Of a DNA stretch of 64,000 nt, positions 36,513 to 45,851 are shown piece after piece; position 1 is the first letter of the stretch; the number at the start of each line of letters is the position of its first letter. A program made the position numbers and the translations under genes. Source of the stretch: Pelobacter propionicus DSM 2379 (GTDB lineage: Bacteria; Desulfobacterota; Desulfuromonadia; Geobacterales; Pseudopelobacteraceae); assembly GCF_000015045.1 (NCBI RefSeq), contig NC_008609.1, positions 124,001 through 188,000 on the forward strand. Direction: 5' to 3'. The notes beneath the pieces are model-generated. The model worked only from the letters and a program-made list of their open reading frames with translations, had not been told where the DNA came from and ran no database searches.

Positions 36513-36980
36513 CTACAGCGCCCTGAGCAGTCTCCTGCCGTCCTGTTTAAGTCTTTCATGGACTTCTTCCGGGAGGGTGCCAGCCAGTTCCTCCAGCCTA
36601 ATGTCATAGAAGTCCTGTATTCTTGTTTTGCATCGGAGATCAGGGGTTTGCGCAACAAGACCCGCGTCCGCATAGAGGTACAAGAGTTCCACAGTAATAT
36701 TTTCCTCCACCGATAAGTCCGAGTTTCTTCCTAGGCTTCGTAGCCGTTTCCTCGCGTCATCGTAGCTTTCCTGCTCTAGGAGGTCGATGACGTCGAGCAC
36801 CCCTTGACTTATGGAGTCGACGCTGAAACCGGTGAAGGACCTCTCAGCTGTCCTGATGTCGAGACAGGCATCTACGTCGTCAACAAAACAATCCTCCGAT
36901 CTCGTTTCGACCAAAGCGCGGTTCAGTTCCGGCAGTTTTGAGCTTGTCATGCAGTGTGATTTCAACTCGTCTAGACGCAT
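36513..36980 (-). CDS. Unrecognised protein, last gene of the Hsp70 operon
   Basis: The protein has 155 residues, acidic and mainly helical by composition, with no signal peptide and no motif I recognise. It begins MRLDELKSHCMTSSKLPELN and contains EQESYDDARKRLRSLGRNSD. It starts one base after the stop of the gene upstream, so it is co-transcribed with the Hsp70-family gene. It may be a substrate or regulator of that machine; nothing in it shows a function. Confidence 0.7.
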   Translation of the reverse strand: MRLDELKSHCMTSSKLPELNRALVETRSEDCFVDDVDACLDIRTAERSFTGFSVDSISQGVLDVIDLLEQESYDDARKRLRSLGRNSDLSVEENITVELLYLYADAGLVAQTPDLRCKTRIQDFYDIRLEELAGTLPEEVHERLKQDGRRLLRAL

Positions 36981-36981
36981 G

Positions 36982-38172
36982 TCACACCCATCCTGTTCCC
37001 TTCGGCTGGTCCAAGTCCACAGGCTTCGAGCCGGGGCCGGTACCGGTGTTTAGGAGAAGAACGTCCCTCTTCGCTCTTTCGCACTCCTGTGGGAAAAAGG
37101 CCGCCATTTTTGCCGCGGTTTTCTTTAGCCACGCCGGAAGCGAGTCTTCTCTATCCCACTTCTCCGCGTAGTAGGCATACTGAAAGTAAAGCCAATATGC
37201 ATAGGTCCCCGACCGGGACTCGTGGCGTAGAGTGTTGAAGAACGGCGCATTGTATGTCGCATCGTAGTTCCTATTTCCCCATAGCGCCATGAACCAATAG
37301 TTCAATAGGAGGGGGTAGCTTTCGATGCACTCGTCCACCTCGCTGATCTCGAGTGTTCCACACTCCAGTGCAAGCCGCATCGATACCTGGAATGAATCCC
37401 TCACATACTTGTTTTTGTTATGTCTGGAGCTCTGCAAGACATCCTGATATGCGGACAGATGCATCCCGAGGTTCGACTTGTATAGATGGAAAGGATGTGA
37501 TTTGACCCCCTCCAGATTCTCCGCCGTATCTGCGACTCTAAGGGCGTCAAAAAAATCGACCACGATGTACGATAAGCTCCCGTCCCCCTCCTTGATGATG
37601 TTGATGAGATCGATTACCGATACTGCCGGTATCTTGTTGTACCTGAGCTTCCGGTTTATTGCATCATGCAGGGACTCGGTGAACGACGGGGGATCGTACT
37701 TCGCCCAGAGCGGAAAAAACTCCTTCAAGTCCGGACTCGTCTTTCGGACCGTTTCGCTCAGCTGCCCCTTTCCGAGTATCGCCATGACATCCTCGGCATC
37801 GAGAGTTTCCACCTCGGAAAGCACCTTTATCAGCCACTCTCTGCTCTCCGGAAAAGGGTTCCCAGCTATCCCCGCCCTCATCAGGAAACGGCCCACCGTC
37901 TCTTTTCCAGTGCACAGGTCCACAATAATCTTCTGCAACATGGCCAGAAGTTGCCTGTCCTTGTCTATGATGTGCCAGAGGGTGTAGGTGCTCTGCACAA
38001 TACCCGGAAGTGCGTGGCTCTTCAGCTCTTCCAGAGTCTTCTTTATCCCCTGGCGCCGCTGCTTTTCGGCTTTCTGGTATTCCTGGATCAGCTGCTGAAC
38101 GTGTATAGCGACGTTAGGGTCGGCAGATAGGTCCGAAAAATAGGTGGCATCCGGTGCAAAAACATTTCTCAT
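36982..38172 (-). CDS. Unrecognised helical protein encoded after the Hsp70-family gene
   Basis: The protein has 397 residues from ATG 38172, one base after the Hsp70 stop; a longer frame from 38214 would overlap that gene for no reason. It is predicted largely helical and soluble, with a charged N-terminal stretch (IQEYQKAEKQRRQGIKKTLE) and aromatic-rich C-terminus (YAYWLYFQYAYYAEKWDRED). I see no catalytic motif. Tight coupling suggests a partner of the Hsp70-family ATPase, for example a client adaptor or exchange factor, but that is inference. Confidence 0.75.
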   Translation of the reverse strand: MRNVFAPDATYFSDLSADPNVAIHVQQLIQEYQKAEKQRRQGIKKTLEELKSHALPGIVQSTYTLWHIIDKDRQLLAMLQKIIVDLCTGKETVGRFLMRAGIAGNPFPESREWLIKVLSEVETLDAEDVMAILGKGQLSETVRKTSPDLKEFFPLWAKYDPPSFTESLHDAINRKLRYNKIPAVSVIDLINIIKEGDGSLSYIVVDFFDALRVADTAENLEGVKSHPFHLYKSNLGMHLSAYQDVLQSSRHNKNKYVRDSFQVSMRLALECGTLEISEVDECIESYPLLLNYWFMALWGNRNYDATYNAPFFNTLRHESRSGTYAYWLYFQYAYYAEKWDREDSLPAWLKKTAAKMAAFFPQECERAKRDVLLLNTGTGPGSKPVDLDQPKGTGWV

Positions 38173-38173
38173 G

Positions 38174-39775
38174 CTACGGTATCTCCATGACGTTGGTATG
38201 AATCGCGACGCCATCCGCCTTTATTTCATAGCGAGGGACCTTGTTGTCGTTTTCGACCGCCATCTTTACTTCCAGTGCGGTTCCCTTGGGAAAGGTATGG
38301 GGAAAACGAATCCTCTCCCCCCCCTGGTACATGAGGGAGGTCAGGACCCGCGGCTCGGCGTACTCGGCGGCGCAGTCCTCGCCGGCGAAGACGTAGAGGT
38401 CGAGGTAATCTCCCGCTTCTACCGTTGTGAACAAAGTGGCGTTTTCAGACTCGATGCAGCCGAGGATCTTCTTGAATCCCTTCTCCGTTTTGGCGTAGTA
38501 GGCGTCGGCGCGAGGCTCCTGGATGGGAGGGGTGTGCTCAGCCTTCATGTAGCTGTAGATGGCAGCTCCCTTGGCAACGGCAACGTCCGCCAGGGAGTCG
38601 TTGAAGATGAACTTCGACTTTTCTCCGGCAGGGGTGTACTTCTTCTCCAGCGCCTCCTTGAGCGGCATGAACCTCGACATCCCCCCGACGCAGAGGACGT
38701 GGTCCACCTGTGCCATGGTGACCCCCTGCTTGGCGAGGAACTTCTGGATGCTAGTCACACAGTTCTTCGGCGTGTCCGCCTCCCCGATCAACGGCTCCAG
38801 CACTCTCACCACGTCGGAATGCGTCAGGGTGCTTTCCACCTCGTACCGGACCTGCCGTACCTCGACCGTGTTGACCACCGGCTCATGGTCCCAGTCGCTG
38901 CAGTACTCCTTGTTGAATTCGATCTTCCGCTGCTCGGCTATCGCCATCAGCTGCGCTTTCACAGCTTTGCGCTCGTACCGATCCAGCTGTATGTCCATCT
39001 CGGGGAACTGCTCTAGCATCGTCTCCAGCAACCACTCGGCGATCAGCTCGTCGAAATCCTCGCCTCCCACCTGATTGTAGCGCCCCACCCTCTGGACCCG
39101 GAAGTCGACGTTCTTCAGGTCTTTCTCCCCGCGCTGGTCCTTCCACTGGAGTCGGACCAGCGTGAGGTCGAGGGTCCCGCCCCCTATGTCGTAAACCAGG
39201 ACAAGCGGTTTCTTGTCGATATCGATCCTGATGGTGGAGGTGGCTATCTCGTAGGAGATGTAGCTGAGCAGTGCGGCGAGAGGTTCGCTGATGAGGGCAT
39301 TGTCGTCGTACTTCACCTTCAGGCGTTCGCAGGCCTTCTGGATCGCCTTCTGGGTGTCTTTGCGCTGCTTTGTGGTAAACGATGCGGGGACAGTCACTGT
39401 CAGCTTCGATACTCTCCCTTTTTTCAGCAGCACCGCCTGGCTAAGGACGTGTGCTATGTAGAGAGAGGAGATATCGCTTGGGTCGTAGGACTTGCCGTCG
39501 AAGACGAACGGCTGCACGTCGCGCCCCATCAGGCGCTTTACCGCGCACACCACCTTGCCCACCGCTCCGCACACCCCCTCCTTGGCCCTCATTCCGACCA
39601 CCGGTTCCTCGCTGCCGGGAAAGTAGGCGACCGAGGGGAGGTCGTCTCGTTCGATGGAATTTCCAGCCTTGTCCTGCTGGGGAATCTTCAGCTGTCTTGC
39701 AGCGTAGCTTGAACCCTTGATGTCCGGTTCGGCGATCAAGGTGGTTGTCGTTCCCAGGTCTATGCCGTAGTACAT
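38174..39775 (-). CDS. Hsp70-family ATPase with a short C-terminal domain
   Basis: The protein has 533 residues. The actin-like ATPase domain is complete: phosphate-1 loop YYGIDLGTTTTLIAEP, phosphate-2 LVYDIGGGTLDLTLV, and adenosine loop VLCVGGMSRFMPLKEALEKK. VTVPASFTTKQRKDTQKA matches the DnaK VPA-F block. It ends about 120 residues after the ATPase domain (GDYLDLYVFAGEDCAAEYAE), so only a reduced beta domain and no helical lid remain, as in HscC-like or specialised Hsp70s. No DnaJ or GrpE gene is nearby; other operon members may take those roles. Confidence 0.92.
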   Translation of the reverse strand: MYYGIDLGTTTTLIAEPDIKGSSYAARQLKIPQQDKAGNSIERDDLPSVAYFPGSEEPVVGMRAKEGVCGAVGKVVCAVKRLMGRDVQPFVFDGKSYDPSDISSLYIAHVLSQAVLLKKGRVSKLTVTVPASFTTKQRKDTQKAIQKACERLKVKYDDNALISEPLAALLSYISYEIATSTIRIDIDKKPLVLVYDIGGGTLDLTLVRLQWKDQRGEKDLKNVDFRVQRVGRYNQVGGEDFDELIAEWLLETMLEQFPEMDIQLDRYERKAVKAQLMAIAEQRKIEFNKEYCSDWDHEPVVNTVEVRQVRYEVESTLTHSDVVRVLEPLIGEADTPKNCVTSIQKFLAKQGVTMAQVDHVLCVGGMSRFMPLKEALEKKYTPAGEKSKFIFNDSLADVAVAKGAAIYSYMKAEHTPPIQEPRADAYYAKTEKGFKKILGCIESENATLFTTVEAGDYLDLYVFAGEDCAAEYAEPRVLTSLMYQGGERIRFPHTFPKGTALEVKMAVENDNKVPRYEIKADGVAIHTNVMEIP

Positions 39776-39797
39776 TCGAACCTCTCGTAGTGCGGTT

Positions 39798-40958
39798 TCA
39801 GCGAAGCGCGACGGGTTGGGAAGGCTTTTCCCACCGCAGTAGTTTCCGAATCGTGTTTAGGCGAAGCAGGGTTCCCTTCTGTGCCTCGAGCTTCTGCGTC
39901 AGGGTGGCAGCTTCGGCCCGCAAGTTCGAGAGGGTCTCCCTCATTTCCGCGATCCTGTAGACTTCCAGCGCTGACTCCTGCAAGATCGCCAGCGTCTTCG
40001 CCTTGTACAGGGCTTCGTCCATGTCCCTGAAGTTATAATAGCCCTCTTCTCCGAGGGCATGCATGATTTTGCCGCCGTCGACGATTCCTACAGCATAGGT
40101 CGCGGAGGGGTTGATGTCTCGGTCTGACTTGCAGAACGTCTCCACAAAGCGACCTTCTTTGAGACAACCGACGCGATGGCAGCCACTATCCTCGAAGAAG
40201 ACGAAATGCTGGTCGGCGGAGGGGAGACCGTCAACGGAGCGCAGGAGCGAAAAGAGGGGGCTTGGGTCCGCAGGGACCTTGGCGTAACGGCATTTCTCCG
40301 TGAGCAGCTCCTTCAGATGGGCCTTGTGCTGAACTTTGCGCGGCAACTGCTCGGCACATTCCCGTTTCAACTCGTCAAAGCGCGCGATGTTGCACCCCTC
40401 CGGAAGGGCTATGACGAAGTCCTCGACGTCGAGGTTGTCGAGCGATTCCGGCGTAAATAGCAGAGACAAGATCGCCTTCACCAGCGGCCCCACCTCCTGG
40501 TCTCTTACCTGCGGGTCGTCCAAGAGGGGGAAGAATCCACCGATGATGCAGTGCGACTCGGTCCACTGTTTCGTACTGCCTGGATGCATGAAGCTGACTT
40601 CCCACCGATTCGTGGTCTTACCGATCGGAGCGGTGAAGCAGTACGGTATCTTTGTCTGGTGCACCCCTCCTACTCCGTCCGGCTTGTCGTTCAGGCGGAT
40701 CTGGTGTGGCTCTACATTGTACTCATTGCGGTTGCTGTCGACCCTTATGGTGTGGGTGGAGAAGCTGTCCTTCTCCAGCATAAGCAGTATTGCTGACGCT
40801 ATCCTTGACGGGGCAGCATATGACTCCCCTCCGCTGATGGAGTGTGCGCTAATGCCGGGAGTGGAGCCGTTCGCACCGGCGTTTATGCTGTTAACCGCCT
40901 GCCGGATAGTATTGAGCAACTCGCGAACTATCTGGGAAGTATTTTGAGAAGAGGCCAT
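39798..40958 (-). CDS. Unrecognised protein with C-terminal coiled coil
   Basis: The protein has 386 residues. Residues 1-330 form a mixed domain I do not recognise (IGKTTNRWEVSFMHPGSTKQ, NLDVEDFVIALPEGCNIARF). The last 60 form a coiled coil (EMRETLSNLRAEAATLTQKL EAQKG). The gene lies between the Hsp70-family gene (22 bp) and a small coiled-coil gene (30-bp overlap). Soluble; no signal peptide. Confidence 0.75.
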   Translation of the reverse strand: MASSQNTSQIVRELLNTIRQAVNSINAGANGSTPGISAHSISGGESYAAPSRIASAILLMLEKDSFSTHTIRVDSNRNEYNVEPHQIRLNDKPDGVGGVHQTKIPYCFTAPIGKTTNRWEVSFMHPGSTKQWTESHCIIGGFFPLLDDPQVRDQEVGPLVKAILSLLFTPESLDNLDVEDFVIALPEGCNIARFDELKRECAEQLPRKVQHKAHLKELLTEKCRYAKVPADPSPLFSLLRSVDGLPSADQHFVFFEDSGCHRVGCLKEGRFVETFCKSDRDINPSATYAVGIVDGGKIMHALGEEGYYNFRDMDEALYKAKTLAILQESALEVYRIAEMRETLSNLRAEAATLTQKLEAQKGTLLRLNTIRKLLRWEKPSQPVALR

Positions 40959-41113
40959 TTTTGGTGGAATACCTCGATCAGTTCTTTGCGTATTTCTTCT
41001 ATCTGCTTAAGTTGCTGTTCGATCGTCTCTGCAGACTTATTGTTCTCACGCTGCTGGAGGAGAATCTTCTTGTTCAGCTCGTTTACCACGGCGGTCGGAG
41101 CGGAGCGCGACAT
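40928..41113 (-). CDS. Small coiled-coil protein
   Basis: The protein has 61 residues, nearly all in one amphipathic helix (NELNKKILLQQRENNKSAET IEQQLKQIEEIRKEL). It fills the gap between two operon genes, two bases after one and overlapping the next by 31 bases, which supports it as real. It could pair with the coiled coils of the neighbouring proteins. Confidence 0.6.
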   Translation of the reverse strand: MSRSAPTAVVNELNKKILLQQRENNKSAETIEQQLKQIEEIRKELIEVFHQKWPLLKILPR

Positions 41114-41115
41114 GG

Positions 41116-42237
41116 TTAGCTTCTCCCGAGTGAGCTACTTACAATCCGTTTCCAATTCTTTTCCTCAAGCCCGTCAAATTTCTTCCATATTTTCACGTTC
41201 CAAAGGTTCTTTTCGATAGCTTCGCGACTCCTATTGTTGGAGATGACGTTTTCGATCTTCTCTTCGGCTAACTCTATAGCACCCGTTTCGCTGCTGCTGT
41301 ATTCCTTCAATGCAGCGAGAATCGCCCCGATGATTGCCTTGTCGCCAGCTGCATCCGCCGTTTTGTCAACAGAGCCCGCAGCAGCGGCATCTTCTTTGGC
41401 CTGCTCGGTGATCGGTTGAGTTGCGGAAAGGACTGAAGACAGCACGGAGCTTTTTGGCTCCTTTCCCTGTGTGTACGCTAGAACCTTCAGCAGCAATTCT
41501 TCCTGCTCTTGAGTCTTGAAGAGCTTACCTCCTAATGGCCCCTTTGCCGAGTCGAGGAGCTTGTGGAGGTGGTTAACCACCTCCACAGTCGCCTGGTGCC
41601 TGCCATCCAGCCGCGAGGCGTTGGCCAATATTTCCTCGCGGGCACTTGCGAGAGAAGCGCGGCCGGAATCTTCCACGCGGGTCACCATCTCGCGGGTTTC
41701 GGCGCCGGCTTTTTCGATCCTGCTGGTGATCTCCACCTGCAGTGATTCGATCAAGCGCCTTTGCTCCTCGATCACCTTCTGAAGATCGTCGATTCTGTTA
41801 TTAAAGTGTTTCTCCTGTTCGGAGAGCTTCATGCGAAGGGCCTGCTCCCCGTCTACGAGGGCATCGACACGCACGTCGATGCCCTTCCAGCTATCCTCAG
41901 TCTTCGTCCTCAGGGCGGAAAAGTCGCTTTTGAAGTATTCACCCAGGGTCTCGATCCTCCTGTTCAGGTCCTTCACTTCCTCACGCACCTTCTCGGCACC
42001 GGTCCTGATATCGGTACCAACCTCCGCATGAACCGCGTCGAGTTTTTTAACGAGGGAGATGGGCGTAACGAAGGGCGGGGACTCCAGTTCCGAGAGCTTG
42101 GAGGCAAAGACATTCAGCACCTCGCCACCGTGGTCATCGAGCGTGCGTTTTACTTCGGCGATGACATTGTCTTTCCCATCTCTGGTGTGCTTGAGCATCT
42201 CATCAATCAAATCAACAATGTTCATATTCTCAGACAT
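41116..42237 (-). CDS. Coiled-coil protein
   Basis: The protein has 373 residues. The central 80-230 region is a long heptad coiled coil (EEVKDLNRRIETLGEYFKSD, HFNNRIDDLQKVIEEQRRLI), flanked by a short helical N-terminus and a C-terminal helical part (AIIGAILAALKEYSSSETGA, WKKFDGLEEKNWKRIV). It resembles a scaffold protein, with no enzyme motif. RBS-like AGGGGGGC lies before the ATG. Confidence 0.75.
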   Translation of the reverse strand: MSENMNIVDLIDEMLKHTRDGKDNVIAEVKRTLDDHGGEVLNVFASKLSELESPPFVTPISLVKKLDAVHAEVGTDIRTGAEKVREEVKDLNRRIETLGEYFKSDFSALRTKTEDSWKGIDVRVDALVDGEQALRMKLSEQEKHFNNRIDDLQKVIEEQRRLIESLQVEITSRIEKAGAETREMVTRVEDSGRASLASAREEILANASRLDGRHQATVEVVNHLHKLLDSAKGPLGGKLFKTQEQEELLLKVLAYTQGKEPKSSVLSSVLSATQPITEQAKEDAAAAGSVDKTADAAGDKAIIGAILAALKEYSSSETGAIELAEEKIENVISNNRSREAIEKNLWNVKIWKKFDGLEEKNWKRIVSSSLGRS

Positions 42238-42258
42238 TTGCCCCCCTAGAAAAATTTG

Positions 42259-42996
42259 TCACTCGCCTACTACCGACAATCTCGCCTCGACCCAGATCCG
42301 CCCGCCGTCCGCTTCACACCACCCTCTCTGCGCCACCCGAAAATTGAGGGTGCTCTCCGCCGGAATGATGACACCCATGAGGTCGTATCTCATAGCCTCG
42401 GGGGTACCGCTGGTGAGGGAAACTTGATCCGCCGCCGGGTAAGGCTCGAGCTTCAGCCCGAGAAAGCACTCTGCGAAAGATGCCACGTCCCCCTCAATCT
42501 GATGGACGGCTAGCACCGCCTTTCTGTTTTTGGCGTTGTTCTCCTCATTCACCCTGTCGACGTGGCCCTTGAGCTTCACGTTCTCGCTGATGAGGGAGTC
42601 GCTCGACCTGTCCTTCCAATATTGGATCATGTCGTCCTTGTCCTCGAGAGCGCCACGGACCCAAGCTATCTCCTGCTCCTTTTCTTGGAGCTTACTCTCC
42701 AGACCCGCCTTCAAATCCTCGAAGCCGTTTCGTTCCTGCGAGAATTCCAGGCTCTGCTTCTCGAGCTTCGACTGCAACTGCGCCATCTGGTTCTGCAGCC
42801 CAACAGCTATCTGCCGCACCCACTGAAGCTTTTCTTCAAGCCACCCCATCTCGAAGAACTTCGAGGCCAAGGCGTGGCAGGAGGAGCCGGAGGGAGCCGG
42901 TCTCTCCTTTCCGGGAGAACCGTCTTTGACGGGGAAATGGGAAGGCGAGTGTTTGCCTCGCTCCCTGTCGTTTTTGTGTTTGCTGTAGGGTCCCAT
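42259..42996 (-). CDS. Coiled-coil protein with C-terminal beta domain
   Basis: The protein is 245 residues from ATG 42996 (GAGGAGA upstream; the ATG six bases earlier abuts that site). The order is a basic, disordered N-terminus (SKHKNDRERGKHSPSHFPVK), a coiled coil at about 50-145 (LQNQMAQLQSKLEKQSLEFS), then a compact beta-rich end (GVIIPAESTLNFRVAQRGWC). Unrecognised. The longer frame to 43134 overlaps the metallo-hydrolase gene and is not used. Confidence 0.72.
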   Translation of the reverse strand: MGPYSKHKNDRERGKHSPSHFPVKDGSPGKERPAPSGSSCHALASKFFEMGWLEEKLQWVRQIAVGLQNQMAQLQSKLEKQSLEFSQERNGFEDLKAGLESKLQEKEQEIAWVRGALEDKDDMIQYWKDRSSDSLISENVKLKGHVDRVNEENNAKNRKAVLAVHQIEGDVASFAECFLGLKLEPYPAADQVSLTSGTPEAMRYDLMGVIIPAESTLNFRVAQRGWCEADGGRIWVEARLSVVGE

Positions 42997-43021
42997 TGAC
43001 ATTCTCCTCGTCTTGATGCTT

Positions 43022-44317
43022 TCAAAAGTGGAAACTGCCTGCCGCGCCCGAAAAATCGTGAAGGGCAAACCCTGACCTCGCAAGGAACCCCGCCAACACA
43101 CTGCCATGACATCCGCCGGAGTAAAGGCAAACATTTGCCGGCTTTTGAACTAGGACCATCTCTCCTATCTCACAGAGGCTTGCATGGGTAAATACGCGGT
43201 AGAGTGCTGCCTTTTCAGGCTTTAGAGCGGAATACCTTTCGGGATAGAGCCAGAGAATATCTTCGTTAGCCGAGTCCTGCGCATAGGCACTGGAGAAGTG
43301 CCCGTCGTCCGTTTGTCCCTCGAAGGCGCAGGTGAGGATATTTATGGCTTCTTCCTGAATGGAGTTAGTGAAAGTGACATCGAGGTCCCACGGTTCCACT
43401 CTCTCGAGATGCTTCAAAGCGCTCTTCATCACGGGGCGGAGGTTCCCGACGTACAGAGGGTACTCCGGGAGTCCGCCGCGCCGCTGATGGAGCGCGCAGA
43501 TGGCGTAGACTTCCTGCATCTCTGCCAGAGACGCCGCAGCGATGACGATGGTCTTTCCTTGGGCATAGGCGGCATCAAGCTTGGAGGTGAACTCAACGTT
43601 GTTCTGACCGTTGACGCCGGTCGGCAGATGGTCGTCGGCGTGTATGGCCTCGACGAAGAGGGTATTGACCGAGAGCTGCGGAATTTTATGACAGACGCTG
43701 CCTACTTTCCTTCGGCTGAACTCGCCGGCTATCAAGATTCCCTGACCAGTCTCAGCATCCTCTAGGTGGACGGCGGTCGCTCCCAAGCAATGTCCGGCAT
43801 CGTAGGCGGTCATGCGGAAACGCCCCACGGTGAGAGTGGCGTCGGGAGCAACGAGTATCGCTCGTTCCGAGAGTTCCCTGGCCAGGGCGTTGGCATTGTC
43901 GCGCTGCAATGAGTCCGTCAGCAGCGTGCGAGTAATTTCACTGAGGTAGACCGGGACATCCTTCCAACTTTGCAAAGCATCGGATAGGCCGTCGAAGTGA
44001 TCCCTGTGTGCGTGGGTGATCACAATGGCCAGAGGGGGCCTACTCTGGAGCGGCATTGGAGTATACCTGCCCGGATCGACCAGGATGGCGCCGTCGGCAT
44101 CACCGATGAGAAGCGTTGCGCCTGATACCTCGGCTGTGAGTCCCATGAGCGGTGCGCGTGGGGGTACCCCGATTTGGTCGGCGTTCAGCATCCCCAGCCA
44201 CGAGCCAAAGTCGCCGGGGTGGATCAGGTGGACATAGTCGCTGAACGGTGCTGAGGTGACGGTAAATGTGTTATAAGCCTGGAGGGCAGAGATGAGAGCT
44301 CTTTCACTCGACATCAA
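43022..44317 (-). CDS. Metallo-beta-lactamase-fold hydrolase, beta-CASP-like
   Basis: The protein has 431 residues. The metal site THAHRDHFDGL (His102, His104, Asp106, His107) is followed by a DAGHCLGATAVHLED block, the third metal His in the position where RNA-processing beta-CASP enzymes have AGH.LGS. Acidic and His residues in FVEAIHADDHLP follow. The ~200-residue C-terminal part could hold a beta-CASP cap. If so it would be a nuclease acting on RNA or DNA; a non-nuclease hydrolase cannot be excluded. Its start overlaps the coiled-coil gene upstream by 14 bases. Confidence 0.82.
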   Translation of the reverse strand: MMSSERALISALQAYNTFTVTSAPFSDYVHLIHPGDFGSWLGMLNADQIGVPPRAPLMGLTAEVSGATLLIGDADGAILVDPGRYTPMPLQSRPPLAIVITHAHRDHFDGLSDALQSWKDVPVYLSEITRTLLTDSLQRDNANALARELSERAILVAPDATLTVGRFRMTAYDAGHCLGATAVHLEDAETGQGILIAGEFSRRKVGSVCHKIPQLSVNTLFVEAIHADDHLPTGVNGQNNVEFTSKLDAAYAQGKTIVIAAASLAEMQEVYAICALHQRRGGLPEYPLYVGNLRPVMKSALKHLERVEPWDLDVTFTNSIQEEAINILTCAFEGQTDDGHFSSAYAQDSANEDILWLYPERYSALKPEKAALYRVFTHASLCEIGEMVLVQKPANVCLYSGGCHGSVLAGFLARSGFALHDFSGAAGSFHF

Positions 44318-45407
44318 TGAAGTTCTCCCAAGCCTCGAGGAAACGGTCGGGACTCCCCGACTCCCCGCACCGTTCGGCAGCTATGGCGGCAAAGAGTTGC
44401 TCTGTAGGCGTGCCATCGATTTCCAAGCGGAGGGACTCTGGATCGAATCGGAAATTCTTGGGTTCAGGGTAACGTGCCCAGAGCTCGAGGAAAAGGGATC
44501 TGGCTCTCTTCTTATCATGGCGGTAGAGGCGCTTGAAGAGATCTGGTGCGAAGGAGGAAACGAATCCTGATCTGAGGTCATTTTCGAGGATGGCGAATAC
44601 AGTTTCATTTTCGTGCAGGCCGCTCATTTTTTCCAGAGATACCTGAATCTTATCCAACTGTTGCTGAGCCGAAAGGGCATCTGAAAGCGCATTTTTCTTT
44701 TGACCCGTAAGGTCAGAGATAGCGCCGTCCAGCTCTTTTTTCTTCTGCTGGAGGTTATCTAGGAGCGAGGCTTCTTTTTCAGTATCAGCCTTGAGCGTGT
44801 TCAGTTCGTGCTCCGCTCTCGACGACTCTCTTTGCAATCCCGCGAGGACGAGGGTCTGAGCAGATACATCGTCCCTGGCTTTCTCCAATTCGGCTTTGCT
44901 TGTTTTTACGCTTTCGTATAGAGAACGAAGCTCGGCTTCGATACCGCTGCGTGCATCGCTGTACTCCAAAAGCTTCCTGCTATGATCTTTTTCAGCGTCT
45001 TCCAGAAGCCTTTTGAACTTACTGGTTTCTCCCTCATACTCCTGTATTGTCTTTATGTTTAGGGAATGTGCGGTGATTAATTCTGACATGTAGGCGTTTT
45101 TTGCACCAAGTTCGAGTAAATTCTCCTTAAGTTGCTCTTTCTCTTTGCCCATTTCCTGGCTCGCCCGCTCCATTTCCTGGGTAAGTCGCTCTTTCTCTAT
45201 AATTAGCTGCTCTCTCTCCCGGAGAAGTTTCTCCTTCTCTAGGTTCAATTGCTCTTTCTCCTGCCTCTCGTGCGAGATTTGCACCCTTTGTCTTTCGACC
45301 TCGCGCTTGTTGCCGGTAAGCTCGCCCTTCAGCACCGCCAATTCTTTTTCAAGAGCCATATTGCGCTCGAGTGTCTTTCTGCAAAAAACTTTATCTAAAA
45401 AACCCAT
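44304..45407 (-). CDS. Long coiled-coil protein, first gene of the Hsp70 operon
   Basis: The protein has 367 residues. Residues about 10-250 form an almost unbroken coiled coil rich in Glu, Lys and Gln (QISHERQEKEQLNLEKEKLL, EELSRAE-type heptads). A C-terminal ~100-residue globular part follows (FAILENDLRSGFVSSFAPDL FKRLYRHDKKRARSLFLELW). Unrecognised. It lies just below the promoter at 45461-45489. Confidence 0.78.
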   Translation of the reverse strand: MGFLDKVFCRKTLERNMALEKELAVLKGELTGNKREVERQRVQISHERQEKEQLNLEKEKLLREREQLIIEKERLTQEMERASQEMGKEKEQLKENLLELGAKNAYMSELITAHSLNIKTIQEYEGETSKFKRLLEDAEKDHSRKLLEYSDARSGIEAELRSLYESVKTSKAELEKARDDVSAQTLVLAGLQRESSRAEHELNTLKADTEKEASLLDNLQQKKKELDGAISDLTGQKKNALSDALSAQQQLDKIQVSLEKMSGLHENETVFAILENDLRSGFVSSFAPDLFKRLYRHDKKRARSLFLELWARYPEPKNFRFDPESLRLEIDGTPTEQLFAAIAAERCGESGSPDRFLEAWENFIDVE

Positions 45408-45460
45408 AACTTACGCCTCAACTCAAATATTATTAGAAAGTTACGTCGAAAATCACAAAA

Positions 45461-45489
45461 TTTATAGACACTTAAGGTCTTTTTGTCAA
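45461..45489 (-). promoter_or_regulatory. Sigma-70 promoter of the Hsp70/metallo-hydrolase operon
   Basis: On the minus strand TTGACA (45489-45484), a 17-bp spacer and TATAAA (45466-45461), about 55 bp before the start codon of the first gene. It is the closest match to the sigma-70 consensus I noticed in the window. The remaining 45490-45749 stretch, up to the hairpin, shows nothing else I can name. Confidence 0.8.
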
Positions 45490-45749
45490 CATGATAGCGC
45501 GTACACTTGAAAGGATAACGTGGCAATGAAAATCAGAAAAATCCGGGGACCTTCTTGTTACAATGAAATATAGTCGAAATATCGCAATGGTTCAGCATCA
45601 AGGGTGTAATACTCGGAGCAGACCTCGTGCGGAGGCTAATGGCAACTGTCTGATATTGCAAATTGCAGAATACAAGATATTGCTGGTTCACGATATAGAC
45701 CCACTTCTTATATTTTACCATCTTGGAAACCTGAACACCGGTGACATTT

Positions 45750-45781
45750 CCGCCTCCACCCCCTTTCTAGCTCGGAGGCGG
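45750..45781. terminator. Possible terminator hairpin
   Basis: CCGCCTCC and GGAGGCGG form an 8-bp perfect stem with a 16-base loop, about 70 bp past the stop of the Lon-like membrane protein gene. There is no clear T run, so termination by it is uncertain. Confidence 0.35.
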
Positions 45782-45851
45782 CGATGCCACACCTTTTAGC
45801 AAATCTGCCCCCTTGGCTCGCCCACTCTACCCATAATCCCCCTAATGGACG

